Source: Lentisphaerota bacterium
GTDB taxonomy: Bacteria > Verrucomicrobiota > Lentisphaeria > Victivallales > Victivallaceae
Assembly (NCBI GenBank): GCA_015061815.1
Contig: SUVW01000003.1
Location: forward strand, 1 to 64,000
DNA length: 64,000 nt
Reading direction: 5' to 3'
The number at the start of each line of letters is the position of its first letter. Position 1 is the first letter of the stretch. Below the pieces are notes generated by a model, which made no database searches, was not told the DNA's origin, and saw only the letters and a list, made by a program, of their open reading frames with translations. Positions 24,201-33,969 of the stretch are shown in pieces. The translations under genes were made by a program, and so were the position numbers.

Positions 24201-25877
24201 ATGGCAGAGATCGTTGAAAAAAATGAACCGATGGATTTTATCCGGGAAATTATCGCCAATGATGTAAAAAACGGCAAACACGGCGGACAGATCGTTACCC
24301 GATTCCCGCCGGAGCCCAACGGTTACATCCATATCGGACACGCCAAAGCTCTCTGTCTGGATTTCGGAGTGGCACAGGAATTCGGCGGAAAATGCAATTT
24401 GCGCATGGATGACACCAATCCGACCAAAGAAAACACCGAATATGTCGAATCGATCATCAACGATGTCCGCTGGCTGGGCTTTGAACCGGCGGCCGTTCTC
24501 TACGCCAGTGATTACTTTGACCGGATGTACGATTGCGCGGTCGAATTGATCAAACGGGGCAAAGCCTATATCTGCACCCTGACCAATGAGGAGTGGGAAG
24601 AGTACAAGGGCAATTTGCAGACTCCCGGCAAAGATTCCCCCGGCCGCAGCCGTTCCGTCGAAGAAAACCTCGACCTTTTTGCCCGGATGAAAGCCGGCGA
24701 ATTTGAAGACGGAGCAATGGTTCTGCGGGCGAAAATCGATATGGCTTCACCCAATATCAATATGCGCGACCCGGTCATTTACCGTATCCGCCGCATCCAT
24801 CACTTCCGGCACGGGGACAAATACTGCATCTACCCGATGTATGACTTCGCCCACCCGCTGGAAGATGCCTTTGAGGGCATCACTCACTCGCTTTGCACTC
24901 TGGAATTTGAGATCCACCGTCCGCTTTATGACTGGGTACTGGAAAATCTCGACTTCCCCGATCCCCCCCATCAGTACGAATTTTCCCGCCTCAATCTCAC
25001 CTACACGGTGATGAGCAAACGCAAACTGCTGCAGCTGGTCAAGGAAAATTATGTGGATAACTGGGATGACCCGCGCATGCCGACCATCTGCGGTATGCGG
25101 CGGCGGGGAGTTCCGGCTGCGGCCATCCGGAAAATGTGCAAGATCGTCGGTGTCACCAAATTTGACGGCACCACCGATGCCGCTGTACTGGAACACTGCA
25201 TACGCGAAGAACTCAATGCATCAGCCTCCCGTTATATGGCGGTGCTTGACCCGTTGAAAGTCACCATCACCAACTTCCCCGCCGGAGGCGTTGAACCGCT
25301 GGATGCAGTGAACAACCCGGAAGATCCGGAAGCCGGAAGCCGCAAACTGAACTTTTCCGACACCCTCTACATCGACCGGGCAGACTTCATGCTTGAGCCG
25401 CCCAAAGGTTATTTCCGGCTGGCTCCCGGAGCAGAAGTCCGGCTGCGCTACGGCTACTTCATCCGCTGTACCGATGTGGTGAAAGATGAAAACGGTGAAG
25501 TCATCGAAGTAAAATGCACTTTCGATCCGGCCACCCGGGGCGGGAATTCACCTGACGGCAGAAAGGTCAAAGGAACCATCCACTGGGTCTCTGCCGCCGA
25601 TGCAGTAAAAGCGGAATTCCGGCTTTATGACCGGCTTTTCAGCGTGGAAAATCCCGGGGCTGACGGAGAAGATTTCCTCACGCAGCTCAATCCGGATTCC
25701 AAAAAAGTGGTCACCGGCTTTCTTGAACCGGCGGCGGCGGTGCTTCCGGCAGGAACTGCCGTCCAGTTTGAAAGAGTCGGCTACTTCGCAGCTGATCCGG
25801 ATACCGCTGCCGATGCACCGGTATTCAACCGGACAGTGACTCTGAAAGATTCCTGGAGCAAACAGCTGAAAAAATAA
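24201..25877 (+). CDS. glnS: Glutamine--tRNA ligase
   Basis: A class I aminoacyl-tRNA synthetase that charges tRNA-Gln directly. [16 protein letters not shown] carries the HIGH signature (about residues 35-50), and [13 protein letters not shown] is the KMSKS equivalent near residue 270. [12 protein letters not shown] and [20 protein letters not shown] are GlnRS-specific blocks. The C-terminal anticodon-binding beta-barrels extend from about residue 340. Length (558 aa) is standard. ATG at 24201 with AAAGGA upstream; the track's start is two codons earlier. Presence of GlnRS means this organism need not rely on the GatCAB route for Gln-tRNA. Confidence 0.97.
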   Translation: MAEIVEKNEPMDFIREIIANDVKNGKHGGQIVTRFPPEPNGYIHIGHAKALCLDFGVAQEFGGKCNLRMDDTNPTKENTEYVESIINDVRWLGFEPAAVLYASDYFDRMYDCAVELIKRGKAYICTLTNEEWEEYKGNLQTPGKDSPGRSRSVEENLDLFARMKAGEFEDGAMVLRAKIDMASPNINMRDPVIYRIRRIHHFRHGDKYCIYPMYDFAHPLEDAFEGITHSLCTLEFEIHRPLYDWVLENLDFPDPPHQYEFSRLNLTYTVMSKRKLLQLVKENYVDNWDDPRMPTICGMRRRGVPAAAIRKMCKIVGVTKFDGTTDAAVLEHCIREELNASASRYMAVLDPLKVTITNFPAGGVEPLDAVNNPEDPEAGSRKLNFSDTLYIDRADFMLEPPKGYFRLAPGAEVRLRYGYFIRCTDVVKDENGEVIEVKCTFDPATRGGNSPDGRKVKGTIHWVSAADAVKAEFRLYDRLFSVENPGADGEDFLTQLNPDSKKVVTGFLEPAAAVLPAGTAVQFERVGYFAADPDTAADAPVFNRTVTLKDSWSKQLKK

Positions 25878-25910
25878 TTCTGTATACTGCGATTACGCGT
25901 ATACAGAATT
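25876..25910. terminator. Bidirectional terminator between glnS and a pseudopilin gene
   Basis: A perfect 12-bp stem AATTCTGTATAC/GTATACAGAATT with an 11-nt loop begins at the glnS stop. Read on the minus strand it is followed by ATTTTTTC, a good intrinsic terminator for the pseudopilin operon. On the plus strand the tail is poor in T. Confidence 0.75.
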
Positions 25911-25958
25911 ATCTTGTGCCGGTTAAAATACCGGTATCGTCAATGGATACGGCATATA

Positions 25959-26735
25959 TCAAATATTACCGTCATGCCATAAAAATACGTTGCCGATAGC
26001 AGTGGTTGCTGTTGCAGAACCGAATGGGCCGGTCACCATCACCCGTTGCGGACCGATCACCCATTTGTCGCTGCTCCATTCCAGCGTCCCCAACTCTTCC
26101 AATTCTCCTTTGCTGCCGGTCTGCACATGCCCATCGGCCAGCAGCACATTTCCCATGCCGTTGTGCCGCAAATAGAGTTGTGCAAAATTCTCATCATTGC
26201 CGATCCGGTTGATACGGAAGTGCGAATGTCCCTTTTTCCCCTCTTTCCACATCCCGGAATCGACGATCATCATCAACCGGCTCTGCCCGAATTTATTGAC
26301 CAGCCGCATCTTGAAATTGATGGCATACCCTCTATCCGCATCCGGAGCGAAATAAGTGGTCGCACCATAACCGGCAGAATACTCCGCTTCCTGACGCCCG
26401 ACAGAAGCCGGACACATGAATAATTCCGGTTCCTCCCCGCCCAGATACTTCAGGCGGCCGAGATTTTCACTCCACATGTATTTCCCGACCGAAGCATCCG
26501 TACCGTTGTGACTGACCAGATAATCATTGAAGTCACTGCGGTACTGCATTATCCCTTTGCCCACACTGTTGAGCTGGGCCACACAACTGATCCCGATACC
26601 GCGCTCACGGGCCGAATTCAGTGCCGGAAGCAAAATCGCAGCAAGTATTGCGATTATCGCGATTACAACAAGAAGCTCTATGAGAGTAAAGCATTCACGC
26701 TTTACTCCAACCGGTTGAAGTAATTCTCTTTTCAT
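25959..26735 (-). CDS. H-X9-DG pseudopilin, last gene of the AraC-linked operon
   Basis: A type II secretion/type IV pilin-like protein of 258 aa. The leader MKRELLQPVGVKREC precedes [20 protein letters not shown], the prepilin peptidase site and hydrophobic stalk. [11 protein letters not shown] continues the stalk helix. Near the C-terminus HNGMGNVLLADG matches the H-X9-DG motif of prepilin-processing-associated proteins that are multiplied in Lentisphaerota and Planctomycetes. The ATG at 26735 has a strong AAAGGAGG. It starts 20 bp after the BNR gene. The leader DNA holds overlapping inverted repeats (separate entry). It probably sits in the inner membrane or is surface-assembled; a cargo-handling role is inference. 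Confidence 0.9.
   Translation of the reverse strand: MKRELLQPVGVKRECFTLIELLVVIAIIAILAAILLPALNSARERGIGISCVAQLNSVGKGIMQYRSDFNDYLVSHNGTDASVGKYMWSENLGRLKYLGGEEPELFMCPASVGRQEAEYSAGYGATTYFAPDADRGYAINFKMRLVNKFGQSRLMMIVDSGMWKEGKKGHSHFRINRIGNDENFAQLYLRHNGMGNVLLADGHVQTGSKGELEELGTLEWSSDKWVIGPQRVMVTGPFGSATATTAIGNVFLWHDGNI
26684..26723 (-). repeat. Overlapping inverted repeats in prepilin leader DNA (copy 1)
   Basis: Stem A: GAGTAAAGC (26684-26692) pairs with GCTTTACTC (26699-26707). Overlapping stem B is the near-perfect palindrome TTACTCCAACCGGTTGAAGTAA (26702-26723), whose single mismatch becomes a G-U pair in the mRNA. The shared arm can join only one helix at a time. The same design occurs at 38169-38209 and 59717-59758. 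Confidence 0.8.
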
Positions 26736-26755
26736 AACTTTTTCCTCCTTTAAAG

Positions 26756-27820
26756 TCAGTTTTTCAAATACCAGCGGCAATATCTCAATACCGCCTTTTC
26801 ATCTGTCAACTCATACCACAAAGTAAAAAATGTACCATCGGCCATCCGGGCCGTCGCCGGATACCCCAGATCGGCACTCCGGCCGTCCTTATAGATATCA
26901 ATGTCCCTGCTCCAGCTTCTCCCGCAATCGCCGGATATTCTGGCCACCACTCCATACGCCCCATTGCGCCGGCCGCAGGTCATCAACAAACGCCTGCCGT
27001 CATCAATCCGCAGAAAATGCACCGGATAATCTGTTCCGGACTCAACCGGTTCCGACCATGTCCGGCCGCTGTCATCGGAAACAGTCAACCATGTCCGGAT
27101 ATCCGGATAATCATTCTGATCACGCAAAGAAGCGATGATCCGGCCATCGGCCATCTCAATGGCGTGCGGTTCAAAACAACGTTCCGGAGTGTGTCCCGGG
27201 GCGACCGGCAGAGTGGAAATCACCTTCCAACTCCGTCCGTTATCCCATGATTTAGCCGCTGCTATTTCGCTGCCCATCCGGCTGCCTTCGTATTGATATG
27301 CCGCCGATGATGATAATTTGCGTCCGACCAGCAGCAGCGTTCCATCGCTCATAACCGTCGGCCCGTGCGGATTATTCACCGGGATGGAATACTTTTCCGA
27401 CCAGGTTTTCCCGTTATCCGCCGAACGTTTCATCCAGAAGCCGTGTTCCTGATTCAATTTGGCCAATGAAATACTTTCCGCGACAGACTTCCAATTTTCA
27501 GGCAGAGTTTCCCACTGTCCGCAAAGAGCGAGGATATTGGTGAAATAGTTGACAAGCAGTGTTCCATCCGGAGCCATGCAAATCCCGGCATCCCGGTCAT
27601 CCAGCGGCCCCTGCGAAAGCTGTTTTACGTCACTCCAGGTGCGGCCGCCATCCTGCGAACGGATCAACATTATCCTGCCGAAAGGACATACGTGTTTCTC
27701 CCGGCCGCCGGAAAACACCGCCAGCAACTCTTTCCCATCCGGAGAAATCACTGTCGGCCAACCGCAATACCCGGGCAATCCGGCAACTGTACCGGTATAC
27801 ATTTTAACAATATCTGACAT
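26756..27820 (-). CDS. BNR/Asp-box sialidase-like exo-glycosidase
   Basis: A 354-aa six-bladed propeller protein with five visible Asp boxes: SQDGGRTW, SADNGKTW, SWDNGRSW, SDDSGRTW and SGDCGRSW. This places it in the sialidase/neuraminidase superfamily. I do not find the usual N-terminal RIP motif (the equivalent region reads YCGWPTV), so true sialidase activity is uncertain. There is no signal peptide, unlike the upstream gene product. The ATG at 27820 lies 1 bp beyond the upstream stop, so translation is coupled; the TTG in the track would overlap. Probably it processes products released by the secreted LamG enzyme. Confidence 0.8.
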   Translation of the reverse strand: MSDIVKMYTGTVAGLPGYCGWPTVISPDGKELLAVFSGGREKHVCPFGRIMLIRSQDGGRTWSDVKQLSQGPLDDRDAGICMAPDGTLLVNYFTNILALCGQWETLPENWKSVAESISLAKLNQEHGFWMKRSADNGKTWSEKYSIPVNNPHGPTVMSDGTLLLVGRKLSSSAAYQYEGSRMGSEIAAAKSWDNGRSWKVISTLPVAPGHTPERCFEPHAIEMADGRIIASLRDQNDYPDIRTWLTVSDDSGRTWSEPVESGTDYPVHFLRIDDGRRLLMTCGRRNGAYGVVARISGDCGRSWSRDIDIYKDGRSADLGYPATARMADGTFFTLWYELTDEKAVLRYCRWYLKN

Positions 27821-27821
27821 C

Positions 27822-30752
27822 TTATTTCCCAAGTTTTATTATCGCCTCTGCCAGCATATCACGTGCCCGGTCATAATCTTCCAAAGTCCATTTGTTGGGC
27901 AGATTATATCTGCCGGATGCATATCTTCTGCCGTCATTTTCATACTTCTTATCCCAAACAGAGGAAATATATACTGATTTTTTGGCGAACTCTGCTTTAT
28001 CAAAACTTCCGGCCAGAGAATCCAGCACTTTCTGTGCCTCATCTGCAGCCGCTTTTTTACCGGACTGCCGCGCTTTGACAATGGCTTTTTCCAGCTTCTG
28101 TATATACCGCAAATCATCTCCCCCCTCCCGGAATGCTTCATAGTCAATAGCATAACCGCCGCGACGGCCGGCGAAATCCGGATACACATACTGCCAGTCA
28201 CAGCAATTGCCATCCAAATCTGTATAAGGTGAACCTTTGGAAGAGTTGTATGTCCAGATGATATGCCCGCGTGTCCGGTTCCCGAAAGAACGGAAAAACC
28301 ACCCGGAAGCGAAACGCATCCCCGCCGGTTGAGCAAAGGTTATCGCATTATTGGAATTGTATGCATAAACCTTGCGCCCTCTGGCGGCGGCCTCATTCTG
28401 TATCTGATCCCAGGTGTCAGCATAAAAATTGTTGCGGGTATTGTAACGCAGAATAAAAGTATCGATATACTGCGACGCTTCAGCAACCTCTCTGGCCAGC
28501 GGCCGCAAAGTCCTGAACCAGACATGATCGGCATAAACCGGCACATTGCACTCTTTCAACGCTTTCAAGTTGGCAATAAATGCCGGGAACAGCTCCGGAT
28601 GTGAAGGTACTTCATCATAGATCGTCCAGAGGATCGGCGGCCAATCATGTTTTCTGGCATAATTTTCGGTATCTTTGACCAGCCGTTTGAGATTTTCCGT
28701 TCCATACATCGCCAGTTGATCGCTGGAAAGCAGAATATTCCCGGTCATATTGTGCCTTTTAAAAGCCCCGGCGATCTTTGTCAACATGGAATTTTCAAAA
28801 TCTATCACCACTTTATCCGGCTCATTCCCGCTGATCGTGAATACACCGTTGACTGCCATCGAAGTCATATTATGAGCGGCCATTGTTTTGATCATGGTAT
28901 TGATTTCCGCTTCAGATTCCGCACTGGTGGCGACCCAGAAGCCGATATCGTAATCCCGGATCGCATCCAGAACAAAAGGTCTTATTTCCAAAGTCAGAAA
29001 GATCGTTTCACTTTTTCCGTCAGCGGTCAGCAGCAATTCTCCGGTCCGGATTCCGGGCCGGGCATTTTTGCCGGCATGCAGTGTGATCCAGAATTGCCGG
29101 GTCTCTCCGGCTTTCATCGCCAGCTTTTCGTGAGGCATCAGATAATTCGGCCCCCGCATGAATTCCGACCTGCCGACAAAACTGGTCGTCCGCTTGTCCA
29201 GAAACTCCACCTGATCTATCGTCACACTCACATCGTCGCCCAAACCTTTGGATAACCGCAAAGAAACATTGTCAAGCTTTTTCAGAGCCTTTATACCCAA
29301 AGTCACCGGTTCATACTCATTTGCAGCCGCTTTGGCACGCAATGTCACCTGCCCGGGATCGGAATCCGGCACCGAATTATCAAAGAGCAGATCCATCCAA
29401 AGCCGGGGAAAAAGCACAAATCCGCGCCCCGCAGATTCAACAGATACCGGCGGAGCAGTTTTCTCATCGGCATAACATCTTTCCTTGAGCATTCCGGACT
29501 TAATATTTTCAGCTATCTCCTGTTTCAGAGCTGCATTGAATTTCGCATAGGTAAAACGTTCCTCCCGGGTCACGCTCCCGGCCGGGTCCTGCGGAAAATC
29601 CGCACCGACCTTACCGGACGGGATGAATTTGAAACAATTGATAAATGCCATATCACCGCTGGAAGCCACTTCCAGCACCTGGTCATCCATTTCCACATCC
29701 CGGGCCAGACAGAGATCCATGTTGCGGTGGATATTTCCCATAGTTGCCACCCGGACGGTGAAGTAATCGCTCATCTTGCTCAAACGGGTCTGGAACGAAG
29801 TCGTCCGGTGAATCGCCCGCACATTGACATAAACATCATATCTGCCGCGCAACCCCGGAGCATAACGCAGCACCGGAGCATCAATATTCAGCGGCGGATA
29901 AAGGGTGTAAGTATTATGCGGCGTAAATGCCCGTGTCCGGCAGATCCAGGTATTGAGCTGTTCACTGTGCATGGGAGCTTTTTTCACTGCCGATGCCGGT
30001 TGAAAAAGGGTGAAATCCTTGAAAATCACCGTCCCGGCAGGATGAGGAAGCGGCACCGGACGGAAACTTTCCAGCGCGGATTTCTCAATTATCTTTTTTT
30101 TTACACCGGGAGGGGAATATGGTTCTATTTTGAAGTTATGGATCACGCCGGAAAACGCATAAGCTCCCGGATTGCCGAGAAACAGCGGTTTATTGTTGCC
30201 GGTATAATTCAAGCTGCCGGTGTAAGCATAAGAAGCTTTTTCATTGCCGTCAACAAATATCTGTACTTTGCCGTTGCCGACATAAATATCCAGTTGATGC
30301 TCTTTGTTGCTTTCCAGACCGACTCTGACCAATTTGTATTCCGGTTTCAAGCCGCGTAAATTCAGCATCAACACCCCGTTTTTCTGAATCATCACAGAGT
30401 ATCCCTGCTGAAAATTCAATCCTTTGGTAAAGAGATTCTGAAAATTTGTCCGGCCGGTCCTGCTCAAGTCACAGGAAAAATAGAGCGACGCATGAAAACC
30501 ATCTTTGAAATTCAAATCTTCATGATGCGGTATCTGCACCACTGCTCCGGCTGGAAGGGCCAGCGACCATTTGCGGTCATCTTCCCAACTCCACAATGCC
30601 TGCGTTTTACCGGTGATCTTCCCGTTGAGTTCCGTCCGGCTGTTTTCCCGGACAGTCAGAGAATTTTCCCCGTCCTCAAACTTCCACTCAAATGCAGATG
30701 CCGCCAGTACTCCGGTCACCGCGATTGAACAAAAGAACCATTTGCAACTCAT
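27822..30752 (-). CDS. Secreted LamG plus GH123-like (DUF4091) glycosidase
   Basis: The 976-aa protein has a signal peptide (MSCKWFFCSIAVTGVLAASA). A LamG/concanavalin-like module spans residues about 20-215 (FQNLFTKGLNFQQGYSVMIQ, HQLDIYVGNGKVQIFVDGNE). A galactose-binding-like section follows. The catalytic barrel from about 600 contains LWTIYDEVPSHPE near residue 711; an adjacent Asp-Glu pair is the catalytic hallmark of GH123. The C-terminal YEAFREGGDDLRYIQKLEKA is the DUF4091 signature. GH123 enzymes release beta-GalNAc; that specificity here is inferred. It is first in an operon with the BNR enzyme and a pseudopilin, diverging from the AraC regulator. SD: AAAGGAG. Confidence 0.8.
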   Translation of the reverse strand: MSCKWFFCSIAVTGVLAASAFEWKFEDGENSLTVRENSRTELNGKITGKTQALWSWEDDRKWSLALPAGAVVQIPHHEDLNFKDGFHASLYFSCDLSRTGRTNFQNLFTKGLNFQQGYSVMIQKNGVLMLNLRGLKPEYKLVRVGLESNKEHQLDIYVGNGKVQIFVDGNEKASYAYTGSLNYTGNNKPLFLGNPGAYAFSGVIHNFKIEPYSPPGVKKKIIEKSALESFRPVPLPHPAGTVIFKDFTLFQPASAVKKAPMHSEQLNTWICRTRAFTPHNTYTLYPPLNIDAPVLRYAPGLRGRYDVYVNVRAIHRTTSFQTRLSKMSDYFTVRVATMGNIHRNMDLCLARDVEMDDQVLEVASSGDMAFINCFKFIPSGKVGADFPQDPAGSVTREERFTYAKFNAALKQEIAENIKSGMLKERCYADEKTAPPVSVESAGRGFVLFPRLWMDLLFDNSVPDSDPGQVTLRAKAAANEYEPVTLGIKALKKLDNVSLRLSKGLGDDVSVTIDQVEFLDKRTTSFVGRSEFMRGPNYLMPHEKLAMKAGETRQFWITLHAGKNARPGIRTGELLLTADGKSETIFLTLEIRPFVLDAIRDYDIGFWVATSAESEAEINTMIKTMAAHNMTSMAVNGVFTISGNEPDKVVIDFENSMLTKIAGAFKRHNMTGNILLSSDQLAMYGTENLKRLVKDTENYARKHDWPPILWTIYDEVPSHPELFPAFIANLKALKECNVPVYADHVWFRTLRPLAREVAEASQYIDTFILRYNTRNNFYADTWDQIQNEAAARGRKVYAYNSNNAITFAQPAGMRFASGWFFRSFGNRTRGHIIWTYNSSKGSPYTDLDGNCCDWQYVYPDFAGRRGGYAIDYEAFREGGDDLRYIQKLEKAIVKARQSGKKAAADEAQKVLDSLAGSFDKAEFAKKSVYISSVWDKKYENDGRRYASGRYNLPNKWTLEDYDRARDMLAEAIIKLGK

Positions 30753-30921
30753 CTGTACACACTCCTTTCCATTCGGCTTGACTTCTGTGCATTCATGCCT
30801 TATATTATTGTATAAGCAGGAAGTTACTGAATATAATGTAACCGGAGATGTGATTTTTTACAATAGTAATAAAATTACATTTATAGTACAAATGTGAACA
30901 TTCGTTTTTTGAAAGGATATC
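30753..30921. promoter_or_regulatory. Divergent control region of the AraC-linked operon
   Basis: An AT-rich 169-bp gap between divergent genes. It contains the inverted repeat CTTATA-N6-TATAAG (30799-30816), overlapping a -10-like TATACAAT for the leftward operon. There is no good -35 box, as is common for AraC-activated promoters. The operator assignment is inference. Confidence 0.4.
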
Positions 30922-31782
30922 ATGGAATTTTCGCAACAGAAAATCATCAGGATACTGGAAAAGATCCTTGACGAATCCGCTTTCGGCGAGGTGGATTTCG
31001 CGGAAAATTTCACCGGCAGATCAGCAAGAAAAACCGGCTATTCCTCCCGGAACAACCGGTTGACTTTTGTCCGCCGGGGGGTGTTGCAGCTGTACACCGG
31101 CAGCGGCAAAGAGGTGAATCTGCGGGAAATCCCCGCCGGAACCACACTGGTCATGAAGCCATTCTGCACCACCGGGGGAGTCTGGGAAAAGTGCCATGAA
31201 ACCGTCGCGCTGGTTTGCCATCCGGAATATTTGCGGATAATCCATGCCATCCACGACCGTCCCGGAGTGCCGCTGCTGGAACCGACCTATTTCTACCACC
31301 TGAAAGATTCCCTGCGCGGATGTACCAATGATGCCATAAACACATTGTGCGCTTTATCCGCCGGCAAAGAAGCCGATCAGCTGGCACCGCACATGCTGAA
31401 AGTCATATTTACCCTGCTGCTCAAAGATGTGAAAAATTCCCGGCTGCACGAATACGGCAAAGCTTATGCGTTGTGGCACAATATAACAGAATATATCAGC
31501 AGTTCACTGGAAACCGGACTTTCCCGGAGCCTGATTGCGGAAAAATTCAACATTACCGAAACTTATGTTTCCCGGCTTTTTGCCCACTTTTCCCACGATA
31601 CATTCACCAATTATCTGCGCAACGAAAGATTGAAAGCCAGTTTGAAATTTCTCGAACAGACAGATATGACCATTGAGGAGATCGCATGGAACACCGGATT
31701 TCAGTCGGCGTCATACTTCATCCGGTGTTTCCGGGCGGCCTACCATGTTTCTCCCGGATTCAGGCGGCGGTTGAAAAAATAG
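30922..31782 (+). CDS. AraC family transcriptional regulator
   Basis: 286 aa. Residues about 1-150 form a cupin-like sensing domain (TFVRRGVLQLYTGSGKEVNL, REIPAGTTLVMKPFCTTGG). Residues about 185-285 form the double helix-turn-helix: LSRSLIAEKFNITETYVSRL and TIEEIAWNTGFQSASYFIRC, then F-RAAYHVSPGFRR, the standard family ending. It diverges from the LamG/GH123-BNR-pseudopilin operon and is the likely activator of that operon in response to a released sugar. Its stop lies 2 bp from the end of the convergent GH110-like gene. SD: GAAAGGATATC. Confidence 0.93.
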   Translation: MEFSQQKIIRILEKILDESAFGEVDFAENFTGRSARKTGYSSRNNRLTFVRRGVLQLYTGSGKEVNLREIPAGTTLVMKPFCTTGGVWEKCHETVALVCHPEYLRIIHAIHDRPGVPLLEPTYFYHLKDSLRGCTNDAINTLCALSAGKEADQLAPHMLKVIFTLLLKDVKNSRLHEYGKAYALWHNITEYISSSLETGLSRSLIAEKFNITETYVSRLFAHFSHDTFTNYLRNERLKASLKFLEQTDMTIEEIAWNTGFQSASYFIRCFRAAYHVSPGFRRRLKK

Positions 31783-31784
31783 TT

Positions 31785-33377
31785 TCAGCAGCTTTGGCTG
31801 ATACCGTTTTTATCAATTACCTTATCCGGCGGCAGATCATGTACAATATCCCGGATGCCGCGATATTCCAGATATTTACCGGAACAGTTGATAAAATCAT
31901 TGCCGGAAATTTTTATCCCGGAATGCACATGACCGTCAATCCTGTTTTCCGGACGGATGGCAATCACGGAATTACTGCAGGATTCAAAGGTATTGCCGCT
32001 GATCAATACATCGGTGACTCCGCCGGACTCGAACCAACTGCCCGCATCCCCGGCGATCAGAATCCCCGCCGAGGGCGAAGTATGCCGGAAACAGTTGTTT
32101 TTCACCACACACTTTCCGGCAGATGAGAGCAGCAGTCCCCGCGTGGGGTAACATTCAAAAATATTATCCGCCACCAGCACATCCGGATATGCGGAAAGAT
32201 TTTCGATAACGGCAATGTTTTCCGGATATACACCGGTCAGCGGTTCATCGATTTCCAACTCGATATTCAGCAGATCGCGCTGTATTGCGCCGGTGACCTT
32301 GCGCCTTTCACCTCTTTCCAGAGAATCAACCGCCGTCACGGCGATTTCATCACCGGGAACAAACGGCAGCCACCCCCAGGTTTCCTGATGGCCGAAACGT
32401 AATTGCAGACGCTTACCGGAGGCGGAGATCAACTTCAGATAAGTACCGTGAATATTGATCGGATCATCCTGCGCACCGGAGAAAAAACCGCCGGTGATAT
32501 TCACCTGTCCCCGACAGGAAGATATCTGGATGCAGTCGGCAAAAGCACTGCACACCAGTCCGCTTCCGGTTCCCGGTGCGTGAGTGTGGCGGCAAATGTC
32601 AATATTTTCACACATCTGTGCCACGATCCCCAGCCCCGGAGTGAATTTCAAATGCATTTTATCCAGTACCGTATTGCGGCACTGATTGAGAAAAATACCC
32701 ACTTCGTTACGGGTCGGATCACGGAATTGCCACACGCTGCCGACTTCGGCGGCCAATGGTTCCGGGTAGGTGAATTCGACCGTACCGGCCGCGATTTCCC
32801 GGCAGGAAAGTGCCTCCCGGATGGGGTTGACAAAGGTACGCAGGTTGCGAATATTACCGGGAGCAGCACACTGAACGACCTGAAAACTCTCCCGGTCTTC
32901 CAAATGTCCATCCGGATTTACCCAGTTGAGATAATCTTCAGTGATCCGGTACGGACAATCCGGATGTACCGAAAAAACCGCCCGGCAGCCGTCGATACTC
33001 TGCAAAGTCATCTCCGACACCCGCCGCCGGACAAAGTCGATGGAGAAATCTTCCAGGCGGATATTGCTGCAGCCGGAGATGATAACCGGAGTCAGATCGC
33101 CATTGAATACCAACTGCGCGCCGTTGCCGCAGACGGTCAGATCATGCAGAGAATCAAACCATATCCCGGCGTGACGGCAATGCTCAATGCCGTCATAAAC
33201 CAGCGTATTGCTCACCTGCTGGCATACTTCGCGGCAATCACTCTTGTCAAAATGGTAAACCGCCCGGTCAAAAATGATTTTCACCGGACAGTCCGCTTGA
33301 CGGCACTCCGCCAGCAATGCGGCAAATTCTCTGCCGCAGGATGCTGACGGATGGAAATTTATAACTTTTTCACTCAT
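31785..33377 (-). CDS. Right-handed beta-helix protein, GH110-like alpha-galactosidase
   Basis: A 530-aa beta-helix without clear signal peptide. Coils are visible as LHDLTVCGNGAQLVFNG, CSNIRLEDFSIDFVRRRV, CRGQVNITGGFFSGAQDDPI then NIHGTYL, and VLISGNTFESCSNSVIAIRP. The QDDPINIHGTYL stretch closely resembles the active-site region of GH110 alpha-1,3-galactosidases (blood group B and linear alpha-Gal epitopes), which supplies the two Asp residues. The start overlaps the stop of the CBM-like gene by 8 bp. A generic pectate-lyase-like beta-helix is the alternative. It is the last gene of the LacI-linked operon. Confidence 0.7.
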   Translation of the reverse strand: MSEKVINFHPSASCGREFAALLAECRQADCPVKIIFDRAVYHFDKSDCREVCQQVSNTLVYDGIEHCRHAGIWFDSLHDLTVCGNGAQLVFNGDLTPVIISGCSNIRLEDFSIDFVRRRVSEMTLQSIDGCRAVFSVHPDCPYRITEDYLNWVNPDGHLEDRESFQVVQCAAPGNIRNLRTFVNPIREALSCREIAAGTVEFTYPEPLAAEVGSVWQFRDPTRNEVGIFLNQCRNTVLDKMHLKFTPGLGIVAQMCENIDICRHTHAPGTGSGLVCSAFADCIQISSCRGQVNITGGFFSGAQDDPINIHGTYLKLISASGKRLQLRFGHQETWGWLPFVPGDEIAVTAVDSLERGERRKVTGAIQRDLLNIELEIDEPLTGVYPENIAVIENLSAYPDVLVADNIFECYPTRGLLLSSAGKCVVKNNCFRHTSPSAGILIAGDAGSWFESGGVTDVLISGNTFESCSNSVIAIRPENRIDGHVHSGIKISGNDFINCSGKYLEYRGIRDIVHDLPPDKVIDKNGISQSC

Positions 33378-33945
33378 TGACTTTGATCTTGATCATTCCG
33401 TCGCTGCCGGAAGTCAAACGGAGATTATTGAAGCGCAGCTGCAGTTTCGTTCCATCGGCCATGTGTTTTTCATAAATGACAAACTGCAGACTGTTTACTT
33501 TTTTAAGTGATGCATCATTCAAACGGGTGAAAGCTTTCATCGGGATGATGATCCTGTAACTTTTTCCCGGCTCAAATTTATTGGATATGCAAATTTCCCC
33601 CTTGTTTCCGTCAGCGCAAGCCAAACCGAAGTAGAGCTGGAACAAACTGCCGGCAGCTTCGCTGTTGACCGTAACATCAAATTCGACCTGATTATATTTG
33701 ACCATATCCACTCCGATACGGCCGTTGGGAATATTCTGCAGCCGGATCCAGCCATTTGCCGGAGTGCTTTTGCTGCCGGCTTTCTGCTGATCGACGGTTA
33801 CCGTATAGAGGAAACTGTTGCCCTGCGCTTCAGAAATCACGCCTTCACTGTCAACGGCGTTCCAAACTGTCAGCGGATAGTCTGCCGCATATACCGCACT
33901 GCTCAAAACAACTGCTCCGAGAGCCAACATCATTTTCTTAAACAT
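33370..33945 (-). CDS. Secreted stand-alone CBM-like beta-sandwich protein
   Basis: 191 aa with signal peptide MFKKMMLALGAVVLSSAVYA. The mature domain parallels the C-terminal module of the GH123-like enzyme encoded just upstream: YPLTVWNAVDSEGVISEAQG with GNSFLYTVTV against LTKWRSLDKEGTISNQQGNS with LTYTVKV, GRIGVDMVKYNQVEFDVTV against GRPGVDLSKYNHLEFDLTV, and KLQLRFNNLRL against TLKMKFENIRF. It looks like a duplicated, freed carbohydrate-binding module that may tether substrate at the cell surface. No catalytic residues are apparent. It lies 24 bp after its relative and overlaps the GH110-like gene. Confidence 0.7.
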   Translation of the reverse strand: MFKKMMLALGAVVLSSAVYAADYPLTVWNAVDSEGVISEAQGNSFLYTVTVDQQKAGSKSTPANGWIRLQNIPNGRIGVDMVKYNQVEFDVTVNSEAAGSLFQLYFGLACADGNKGEICISNKFEPGKSYRIIIPMKAFTRLNDASLKKVNSLQFVIYEKHMADGTKLQLRFNNLRLTSGSDGMIKIKVNE

Positions 33946-33969
33946 TTTTTCTTTTTTCCTTTCTCTGAT

